This document shows positions 1 to 4,318 of a stretch of 7,014 bases of DNA, piece after piece. Each line of letters begins with the position of its first letter. Position 1 is the first letter of the stretch. The DNA comes from Eggerthellaceae bacterium. GTDB lineage: Bacteria; Actinomycetota; Coriobacteriia; Coriobacteriales; Eggerthellaceae. The notes under the pieces were generated by a model that saw only the letters and a program-made list of their open reading frames with translations, was not told where the DNA came from and did no database searches. The position numbers and the translations under genes were made by a program. The stretch spans positions 1-7,014 of the forward strand of contig CAADXT010000164.1 of assembly GCA_900753095.1 (NCBI GenBank), given 5' to 3'.

Positions 1-33
1 ACAATGCCTTCCTCTTTCAAGCCAATCTGACGC

Positions 34-133
34 GCCCTAAGCGCCCTCGCTGATTTACTACGCCAACCTGCGGGTTCGTTAACGCCTCTTTCGAGGCGTT
101 TCGCTTTAGGGCTCGCTTCGCTGCCCTAAAGCG
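34..133. repeat. Tandem inverted repeats downstream of the 82-residue gene
   Basis: Two hairpins lie back to back. The first pairs AACGCCTC (81-88) with GAGGCGTT (93-100) around a 4-base loop. The second pairs CGCTTTAGGGC (102-112) perfectly with GCCCTAAAGCG (123-133). A near copy of the latter arm (GCCCTAAGCG, 34-43) could pair with 102-112 instead. They lie just past the stop codon of the minus-strand gene ending at 163, so they may end its transcript or be an intergenic repeat. Neither strand shows a good T-run, so a classical intrinsic terminator is doubtful. On the plus strand a frame stays open from the left edge to a stop at 51-53, too short to call a gene. Confidence 0.45.
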
Positions 134-162
134 CGCGCATTCCCCAGCGCCAACGCAACGGC

Positions 163-411
163 TCAGTGCACTGCTCCGTACACGTAGCCCCAGCCATGCG
201 ATGAAAGCGAGGAGTTTATCTGGCCGCACAGCTTATCGCGCGTGTACAAGCCAGGCGGCAAAAGGTTGATCACCTCTTGCAACTCCTTGTTCAGACCGTA
301 CGATTCGGCCTCCAAAACCACTTCAAGACGCATATAGTCTTCACGCCCCGAGAAGAGCTTGTCGACGAATTCCTGAAGGACGCCATAATCGGCGCTTTTC
401 TCTCGTGCCAC
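163..411 (-). CDS. Conserved-looking small protein of unknown function (82 aa)
   Basis: The start is GTG (409-411), preceded by a GAGG-type ribosome binding site about 5 bases upstream. It lies only 36 bases after the stop of the methyltransferase-like gene, so the two are probably co-transcribed. The protein is soluble-looking with no signal peptide or membrane segment. The N-terminal half is charged and helical, with an FVDKLF stretch near residues 15-20. The C-terminal part carries LLPPG (50-54), YTRDKLC (56-62) and an aromatic end HGWGYVYG (72-79). I do not recognise a named domain. The motif-like C-terminus resembles short conserved hypothetical proteins that I associate with Coriobacteriia, but that is memory and not a search result. 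It might assist the adjacent methyltransferase-like protein, although only position supports this. Confidence 0.72.
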   Translation of the reverse strand: MAREKSADYGVLQEFVDKLFSGREDYMRLEVVLEAESYGLNKELQEVINLLPPGLYTRDKLCGQINSSLSSHGWGYVYGAVH

Positions 412-447
412 GATTGCCTCTTTCCGCTAAACCAGGCCAACGGCTCT

Positions 448-1338
448 TTACTGCTGCGGCACCACAACGTCGCTGCCGCCCACGGTTGCAAGCAGCGCCC
501 CTGTGTAAGCAGGCGTTGCAGCGCCAGACGCCCTAAGAAACTCGACGCCCTGGGCGCGCAGGCGCAAAGCCAGCTCCACCAGCGTATCGGCCGTAGGATA
601 CGGGTTCTCGTCGGTTGGCTCGAATTGCCTTTTGTCCTTGCGGCGAACAACGATGTCCACCAGCAAGGGCTTCTCCGTTGCCGCAGCCATTTCCTTGGCG
701 AAGCCCACCAAGACGCGGGCGGGCGCATCGGAAACAACACCGATCACATCAGCCCCATACTCGCTGCACAGGGCCACTCCCTCGGGAAGGGTGCGCCCAT
801 CGTGGAACAGCCCTTCCGCATCAGGGCAAAGGCTGATGAACAGCGGGCCATCATATACCGCACGGGCCCCCATGAGCGCGCATTGAGCGTCCGCAAGGTT
901 TTTGAACCCCGTGAAATACAGCGCGTCGAAAGGATATTCGGCAAGGGCAAGAACAGCATCGTGGTACTGCTTCTTCGACTGCTTCAGCGAAACGGCAGAG
1001 GTCGGGTCGAGAGGCAGCCCCGTTGGGCCAATGGCCGCGATAAGATGCTGCGGGGAAAACTGTGCAGCAGATTCGTAGGCGATGCGAGCCATTTCCGCAG
1101 AACGCCCCTCGAAGCGCGCATGAGCAAGACGCGCCTCGGTTATCCCTTCGGTGGGGGTTACGAAGCAGGGAACGTCGATAGACTTCTCCAGCTTGAAGGC
1201 TTCCTCAATAAGCTCAGGCTCGCACAAAACCACATATTCGCGGTCGGACGGCGAAAAACCCTGAGAGGCAAGCTGGTAGTCCAACGGAGTTGAAAGAACA
1301 AGCATATCCTTGTTAAAACGCATTTGAATATCGGGCAT
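448..1338 (-). CDS. Homocysteine S-methyltransferase-like protein lacking zinc-ligand cysteines
   Basis: This is a 296-residue single-domain protein whose layout fits the homocysteine S-methyltransferase (TIM barrel) family. It has an AAIGPTG segment at 101-107 matching the family's A-x-x-GPTG strand, then DALYFTGFKNLADA (138-151) where family members carry the strand with the ET dipeptide, GPLFISL (164-170), and GADVIGV (195-201). Typical members transfer a methyl group to homocysteine using a zinc held by one Cys after the GxN motif and two in a GGCC motif. Here the corresponding segments read GVVSDAP (200-206) and RASGAATP (269-276), so none of the three cysteines is present. The start was chosen at ATG 1336-1338 because AAAGGG sits just upstream. 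An in-frame extension to 1500 lacks family-like sequence. Catalysis on homocysteine is therefore doubtful. A corrinoid-, folate- or sugar-linked relative is possible. Confidence 0.8.
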   Translation of the reverse strand: MPDIQMRFNKDMLVLSTPLDYQLASQGFSPSDREYVVLCEPELIEEAFKLEKSIDVPCFVTPTEGITEARLAHARFEGRSAEMARIAYESAAQFSPQHLIAAIGPTGLPLDPTSAVSLKQSKKQYHDAVLALAEYPFDALYFTGFKNLADAQCALMGARAVYDGPLFISLCPDAEGLFHDGRTLPEGVALCSEYGADVIGVVSDAPARVLVGFAKEMAAATEKPLLVDIVVRRKDKRQFEPTDENPYPTADTLVELALRLRAQGVEFLRASGAATPAYTGALLATVGGSDVVVPQQ

Positions 1339-1378
1339 AGCATCCCTTTCGCAGCAGATAAGGTAATTCGTTCGATTC

Positions 1379-1411
1379 ATTATATAGGCTTGCGCGCGGC
1401 GAAGTGGCCAA
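1379..1411 (-). promoter_or_regulatory. Candidate promoter of the methyltransferase-like gene
   Basis: On the minus strand a consensus -10 box TATAAT occupies 1379-1384, predicting a start near 1372 and a 5' leader of about 34 bases. The best -35-like hexamer, TTGGCC (1406-1411), is 21 bases away. That is too far for a standard promoter, although with the overlapping TATATA box (1381-1386) the spacing falls to 19. The -10 is convincing and the -35 is weak, so an activator may be involved. Confidence 0.45.
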
Positions 1412-1557
1412 CCGAATACCCAGTGATACTTTTGCGCTGCGAGAAACGAGCCAGCTCCCCATTTCTTGCGATATGTAGGGCAAAGCACCTTTCTATGCAA
1501 GGGACAGGCCCTCTCAAGCCAAGAAAGCTATCAATTCAGCCCAATAAAGTGAAGAAA
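1412..1557. other. Intergenic stretch with no recognised feature
   Basis: No credible gene, RNA fold or promoter was recognised on either strand. The short plus-strand reading frame crossing it begins inside the opposing methyltransferase gene, has no ribosome binding site and yields an unremarkable basic sequence. Confidence 0.5.
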
Positions 1558-1566
1558 ATGAGGAGG

Positions 1567-1599
1567 AAACGGCCGTGAACCCGTTCACAGGGCGTTTTT
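1567..1599 (+). terminator. Terminator-like hairpin upstream of the small RNA gene
   Basis: AAACG (1567-1571) pairs with CGTTT (1593-1597). After a G-G mismatch, CC pairs with GG, and with one bulged A the core GTGAAC (1575-1580) pairs with GTTCAC (1583-1588). Five T residues follow (1595-1599). This looks like a plus-strand intrinsic terminator, yet no plus-strand gene precedes it. The core GTGAAC-CC-GTTCAC could equally be a protein-binding palindrome. Confidence 0.4.
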
Positions 1600-1633
1600 A
1601 GCGCGCTCACAGCGAAAAATCATTCGCAAAGGG

Positions 1634-1662
1634 TTGGCAATTGCACTGAGAAATCCTATTAT
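1634..1662 (+). promoter_or_regulatory. Sigma-70-type promoter of the C-rich-loop small RNA
   Basis: The -35 box TTGGCA (1634-1639) and the -10 box TATTAT (1657-1662) each match five of six consensus positions and are exactly 17 bases apart. The predicted start at about 1669-1671 coincides with the first base of the first hairpin of the RNA. Confidence 0.75.
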
Positions 1663-1670
1663 TCTTTCTA

Positions 1671-1806
1671 GCAAATGTGGTCCCCTCCCAATTTGCGACT
1701 GCTTTTCCCCAAAAAGCAGTCGGTGCTAGATCCCCAAATAATAAGCACCGAAACTCCCTCCTTGTGGGCCTGCCGAGATCCCCTCTCGCAGGCCCCTCCT
1801 CTTTTT
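1671..1806 (+). ncRNA. C-rich-loop small RNA, 6C-RNA-like (putative)
   Basis: A roughly 136-nt RNA is predicted between a strong promoter and an intrinsic terminator. Hairpin 1 pairs GCAAAT (1671-1676) with ATTTGC (1691-1696). Hairpin 2 pairs GACTGCTTTT (1697-1706) with AAAAGCAGTC (1712-1721). Hairpin 3 pairs GGTGCT (1722-1727) with AGCACC (1744-1749). These three abut with no unpaired base between them and could stack. A linker leads to terminator hairpin 4 (1766-1795). C-runs lie in every loop and in the single strands: TCCCCTCCC (1681-1689), CCCC (1707-1710), TCCCC (1731-1735), CTCCCTCC (1754-1761), TCCCC (1779-1783) and the tail CCCCTCCTC (1793-1801). Such runs complement purine-rich Shine-Dalgarno sites, as in actinobacterial 6C RNA and C-rich-loop small RNAs of Firmicutes. 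No open frame with a ribosome binding site was seen inside. Direction rests on the promoter and the T-run. Membership of the 6C family itself is inference. Confidence 0.72.
1766..1806 (+). terminator. Intrinsic terminator of the small RNA
   Basis: GGGCCTG (1766-1772) pairs with CAGGCCC (1789-1795) and CGAGA (1774-1778) with TCTCG (1784-1788). One C is bulged at 1773 and the loop is TCCCC. A pyrimidine tail ending in five T (1802-1806) follows. It ends the small RNA and contributes one of its C-rich loops. Confidence 0.75.
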
Positions 1807-1887
1807 ATGGGACTTTTTCAATCCCTCATCGGCCAGGGCAAAAGCCCGTTGGAAACGATGCGCTCCCCTGAGCAATGCTTCACTCAG

Positions 1888-1920
1888 AAAAAAAAATAAG
1901 GCCACCCGAAGGCGGCCCTA
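1888..1920 (-). terminator. Intrinsic terminator of galU
   Basis: Read on the minus strand, GGCCGCC pairs with GGTGGCC (one G-U pair) around a TTCG tetraloop (1900-1917). It is followed by TTA and nine T residues (complement of the A-run at 1888-1896). It starts about 24 bases after the galU stop. Confidence 0.9.
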
Positions 1921-1941
1921 TTGGCAAGTTTGCGCGGCTTG

Positions 1942-2751
1942 TTAACCATGCAGCTTCTTGTACAGACGGTTGTTCGTGTCAAGCCAGCTCTCGATGGTGC
2001 CCGTATCGTAGCCATCCTCAGGATCGATGACCAAGGCGTACATCTCCTCTTCCTTCAGAAGAGCATCAAGCGCGTCGGTAAGCTGAATCTCGTTGCCGGC
2101 GCCAGGCTTTGCATCTGCCAAAAGCTCCATCACGCGGGGCGTAAGCAGGTAACGGCCGAACACCGCAAGGTTGGAGGGAGCGTCTTCCACAGCGGGCTTT
2201 TCCACCAGGGAGTTAACCTTCCAAACGCCTTCGGAAACCTCAACGCCGTCGATTACGCCGAAACGGTCTACCTGGTCTTCCGCAACGGGCAGAACCGCGA
2301 TGACGCTTGCGCCGTTATGGGCATCGGAGACTTCCTTCATCTTGATGAGCATCTGGTTGTCGGGAACGATGACATCGCCCAACAGCACGAAGAACGGCTC
2401 GTTGCCCGTAGCCTCGGCGGCGCAGTGAACAGCATGGCCCAAGCCAAGAGGCTCGTCCTGGTACACGTAGCTTACGTTCAGGTTGCCTGCGTGGGCTACC
2501 TTGTCGGCATACTTGTCCTTGCCACGGCTGCGAAGCTCGGCTTCGAGGGCAGGGTTCGGGGTGAAGTGCTCTTCGATGGACTTCTTATCGCGGCTGTTGA
2601 TGATAACGACCTCGTCGGCAGCGGCAAGGCCTTCTTCGACAACGTATTGGATAACCGGGCGATCTACCACAAGAAGCATTTCCTTGGGTTGAGCCTTCGT
2701 AGCGGGCAGAAAACGGCTGCCCAAGCCAGCAGCAGGAATGAGTGCCTTCAT
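1942..2751 (-). CDS. galU: UTP--glucose-1-phosphate uridylyltransferase
   Basis: This 269-residue cytoplasmic enzyme makes UDP-glucose from UTP and glucose-1-phosphate, the activated glucose donor for surface polysaccharides, glycolipids and the Leloir pathway. The N-terminus has the nucleotidyltransferase signature AAGLGSRFLPATKA (7-20) followed by the conserved PKEM (22-25). Other family segments are DEPLGLGHAV (99-108), LLGDVIVP (123-130, with the presumed metal-binding Asp126), VEKP (183-186), FGRYLL (198-203) and EIQLTDAL (221-228). The length is slightly below the usual 280-300. The start ATG at 2749-2751 is preceded by AGGAGG four bases upstream. It appears to be a single-gene unit with its own promoter and terminator. 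Confidence 0.95.
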   Translation of the reverse strand: MKALIPAAGLGSRFLPATKAQPKEMLLVVDRPVIQYVVEEGLAAADEVVIINSRDKKSIEEHFTPNPALEAELRSRGKDKYADKVAHAGNLNVSYVYQDEPLGLGHAVHCAAEATGNEPFFVLLGDVIVPDNQMLIKMKEVSDAHNGASVIAVLPVAEDQVDRFGVIDGVEVSEGVWKVNSLVEKPAVEDAPSNLAVFGRYLLTPRVMELLADAKPGAGNEIQLTDALDALLKEEEMYALVIDPEDGYDTGTIESWLDTNNRLYKKLHG

Positions 2752-2782
2752 GAATCCTCCTGATCGATGTTCAAACGTTTAG

Positions 2783-2811
2783 ATTCTAACAAATGAAAAG
2801 CAACTATGACC
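2783..2811 (-). promoter_or_regulatory. Extended -10 promoter of galU
   Basis: On the minus strand TAGAAT (2783-2788) is preceded by TGT, giving an extended -10 element. The -35 region (GGTCAT, 2806-2811, spacing 17) is poor, as is common for extended -10 promoters. Transcription would start near 2776, leaving a leader of about 25 bases. The palindrome AAACGTTT (2773-2780) covers the predicted start. Confidence 0.55.
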
Positions 2812-2845
2812 GAACGTATGCCATTCAAGCATAGTTGTTTGAATG
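2801..2845. repeat. Interlaced inverted repeats upstream of galU
   Basis: CAACTATG (2801-2808) pairs with CATAGTTG (2830-2837). CATTCAA (2822-2828) pairs with TTGAATG (2839-2845). The two pairs interlock and lie at and upstream of the -35 region of galU, so they may be operator half-sites. Nothing further was recognised from 2846 to 2950. Confidence 0.35.
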
Positions 2846-2952
2846 AGTTCTGAAGCATAAAACGCATAGGCATAGCATTGGGCAAGCTCGGTTTACCGGG
2901 TCTCGTAGATTCATTCAATGGAGCTATGTCCTATGAGTTTACGAAGACGCTC

Positions 2953-2986
2953 AAAAGCCGCGTTTGCCGTACGGAACAAACGCGGC
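2953..2986 (-). terminator. Terminator-like hairpin distal to the permease
   Basis: On the minus strand GCCGCGTTTG pairs perfectly with CAAACGCGGC (arms at 2977-2986 and 2957-2966), followed by TTTT. The 10-base loop contains the palindrome CCGTACGG. It would end a permease transcript about 200 bases after its stop codon. The T-run is short, so efficiency is uncertain. Confidence 0.6.
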
Positions 2987-3036
2987 TCTAACGTCGTCAT
3001 TGAGAGTTTGGGCATGCGCCAACAAGTCAACGAGGA

Positions 3037-3129
3037 CGGTTCTGGCGAGTGCAGGGGAAGCGAAAAGGGCGAGGCATAGATTTTGCGCCATACCTCGCCC
3101 TTTGAGGCTTCCCTGCGCCGCCAGAACCG
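3037..3129. repeat. 93-nt imperfect long hairpin
   Basis: CGGTTCTGGCG (3037-3047) pairs with CGCCAGAACCG (3119-3129). Moving inward, GCAGGG, AAGC and AAAGGGCGAGG each pair with complementary blocks on the other arm, with small bulges and a loop of about 10 bases near 3080-3089. It lies in the 3' region of the permease. The outer part of the right arm belongs to the 46-nt dispersed repeat at 3106-3151. Confidence 0.75.
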
Positions 3130-3151
3130 CGCGCAGCGTCATCGCGCCTCA
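3106..3151 (-). repeat. 46-nt dispersed repeat, copy 1
   Basis: Read on the minus strand from 3151, this matches copy 2 (5404-5449, plus strand) at 38 of 46 positions by my alignment, with no gaps. Identical blocks are TGAGGCG, ATGACGCTGCGCGCG and TCTGGCGGCGC. It begins 32 bases past the permease stop codon. A possible 63-residue frame starting at its ATG has no ribosome binding site. Confidence 0.7.
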
Positions 3152-3158
3152 TGCGAGA

Positions 3159-3185
3159 GATACGACGTTCGCAGAACGTCGTATC
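3159..3185. repeat. 12-bp perfect palindrome overlapping the permease stop
   Basis: GATACGACGTTC (3159-3170) pairs with GAACGTCGTATC (3174-3185) around a 3-base loop. Its end overlaps the TGA stop (3184-3186) of the minus-strand permease. No clear T-run follows on either strand, so it may be an mRNA-end stabiliser and not a terminator. Confidence 0.65.
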
Positions 3186-4131
3186 AAACAAGCAGCATTG
3201 CCATCGTGGGGATGGTTCCCATCGACATGATGGTGGTAAGGAAGGTTCCCTGGCTCATGCTTTCCACATCGCCATCGGCATCGATGCACATCATGGTGCC
3301 GCTCGATGCAGCGGGCATTGCCGTGATGAGCACAATGGTGCCCAGCAGCAGCGGATCGTCCAGGAAGATGCCGAACACGAAGTAGCATGCAAGCGGCATA
3401 ACCACCAAACGAGCGATGCTGGCAACAAGCGCACGCCAGTTCTTGAACGCCTCGAGGATGGGGCGCTTGGCAATGGCGGAGCCCAAGACGAACATCGCGC
3501 CGGGAAGTGTGAACTGCCCAATCGTGGTGAACGTATGGGAAACCACGCCGGAATCCGTGATATTGCCCAAAACCAGGACAACCGAAGCCAAGCAGGAAAT
3601 CATGCAGGGGCTGACAAGGGAAATGCCCAGCTTCTTCAAGCGCGCCTTGAGCGAAACCACTTCCCCGTCCTTCTTGTTCGCAAGAAGCATTACGCCGATG
3701 GTCCAAGTGGCAAGCGTAGAGGGAATGTTGAAGATCGCGCCGTACACCACGGCTTCCTGACCAAAGATAACGTTGAGCAGAGGAAAGCCGATAACGGAAA
3801 CGTTGCTGAACACCATCAGGTACTCAAGCGTTCCACGGGTGCGGTCATCGGAGCTTACGAAATGGCCGATGACGATGGCGATGAACGTTACGAACAGATA
3901 CGTGATGGAGCCCCACTCGATGATCTCGAGCACCATGTCGAGGCTCGGGAACGAGGAGCTGTTGAGCACAGCGGCAACGATCATGCACGGCATGGTGACG
4001 TTCAGCACCAGGAACGAGAGCTTAGAGTCGAACTCATCGTTCATAACGCCCTTTTTGCGGCAGCCGAAGCCAACTGCGATCATCGCGAAAAGAAGCGCCA
4101 TCTGCGCTGCTGCCGTTTCAAATACTTCCAT
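3184..4131 (-). CDS. AEC-family (auxin efflux carrier) permease
   Basis: This is a 315-residue, very hydrophobic protein with about ten predicted membrane helices in two halves, the usual size and layout of AEC-family secondary transporters. The first helix lies near residues 8-24. A charged loop (RKKGVMNDEFDSK) follows. The mid segment FSNVSVIGFPLL matches the family pattern N-x-G-F-x-G-x-P. A central basic loop (NKKDGE...KARLKK) separates the two bundles. Prokaryotic members carry organic acids such as malate or malonate, or other small anions. The substrate cannot be read here. ATG 4129-4131 was preferred because AGGA lies seven bases upstream. The adjoining ATG 4132-4134 is nearly as good. 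It diverges from the LysR gene, its probable regulator. Confidence 0.88.
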   Translation of the reverse strand: MEVFETAAAQMALLFAMIAVGFGCRKKGVMNDEFDSKLSFLVLNVTMPCMIVAAVLNSSSFPSLDMVLEIIEWGSITYLFVTFIAIVIGHFVSSDDRTRGTLEYLMVFSNVSVIGFPLLNVIFGQEAVVYGAIFNIPSTLATWTIGVMLLANKKDGEVVSLKARLKKLGISLVSPCMISCLASVVLVLGNITDSGVVSHTFTTIGQFTLPGAMFVLGSAIAKRPILEAFKNWRALVASIARLVVMPLACYFVFGIFLDDPLLLGTIVLITAMPAASSGTMMCIDADGDVESMSQGTFLTTIMSMGTIPTMAMLLV

Positions 4132-4157
4132 CATGCCATCCTTGCTGTAATACGCGT

Positions 4158-4171
4158 GCCGCTTTGGCGGC
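4158..4171. repeat. Small hairpin in the permease 5' leader
   Basis: GCCGC (4158-4162) pairs with GCGGC (4167-4171) around a 4-base loop. It lies in the predicted leader, about 27 bases before the start codon, and could modulate translation, though it is short. Confidence 0.35.
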
Positions 4172-4192
4172 CCAATCAATACTGCTTGATGA

Positions 4193-4221
4193 ACTATAAG
4201 AATCCGAGGAGCCTGCCTCAA
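4193..4221 (-). promoter_or_regulatory. Promoter of the AEC permease
   Basis: On the minus strand the -35 box TTGAGG (4216-4221) and the -10 box TATAGT (4193-4198) are exactly 17 bases apart. The predicted start near 4186 leaves a leader of about 55 bases. The palindrome AAACGTTT (4220-4227) overlaps the -35 box. Confidence 0.65.
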
Positions 4222-4246
4222 ACGTTTCAGGGTTGATTCAGCGTTA

Positions 4247-4287
4247 TTGCAGGTATTCTTCTGCATGGTTTAGACTACAAACTATGC
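4247..4287 (+). promoter_or_regulatory. Candidate lysR promoter with overlapping operator
   Basis: GCATGGTTT (4263-4271) and AAACTATGC (4279-4287) form an inverted repeat with one mismatch and 7-base spacing, the size and shape of a LysR-type recognition site. A weak promoter, TTGCAG (4247-4252), 18 bases, TAGACT (4271-4276), overlaps it. Binding there would repress lysR and place the protein about 90 bases upstream of the permease start, as is common for divergent LysR pairs. Confidence 0.45.
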
Positions 4288-4318
4288 AAGATTCGAATAA
4301 TAAGGCTGAGGTAATCCG

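Noticed and set aside
131..140. GCGCGCGCAT shared with 5421-5430 as a third repeat copy
   Set aside because: It is a low-complexity GC alternation only, and the flanks do not match the 46-nt repeat.
277..1293. Long plus-strand open frame (338 codons)
   Set aside because: It is antisense to the methyltransferase-like gene, has no ribosome binding site and shows no recognisable family. It is a shadow of the biased codon use on the other strand.
1339..1500. N-terminal extension of the methyltransferase-like protein
   Set aside because: The added 54 residues lack family features and would span the -10 box. The ATG at 1338 has a good ribosome binding site.
1671..1806. CsrB-like RNA on the minus strand, with GGGGA in the loops
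   Set aside because: The same loops read on the minus strand give GGA motifs, but the promoter and the terminator T-run both point to plus-strand transcription, and no T-run follows on the minus strand.
1921..2763. Long plus-strand open frame (280 codons) opposite galU
   Set aside because: It mirrors galU exactly and galU is unambiguous by its motifs.
2951..3142. 63-codon minus-strand frame starting in the dispersed repeat
   Set aside because: There is no ribosome binding site, it runs through the long hairpin and ends in the terminator. Similarity to the frame starting at 5413 comes from the shared DNA repeat.
3151..4236. Long plus-strand open frame (361 codons) opposite the permease
   Set aside because: The translation is highly charged with His/Asn/Arg runs typical of an antisense reading of membrane-protein codons.
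4132..4266. N-terminal extension of the permease
   Set aside because: It would put the start upstream of the mapped-looking promoter (4193-4221), and the extra residues are not membrane-like.
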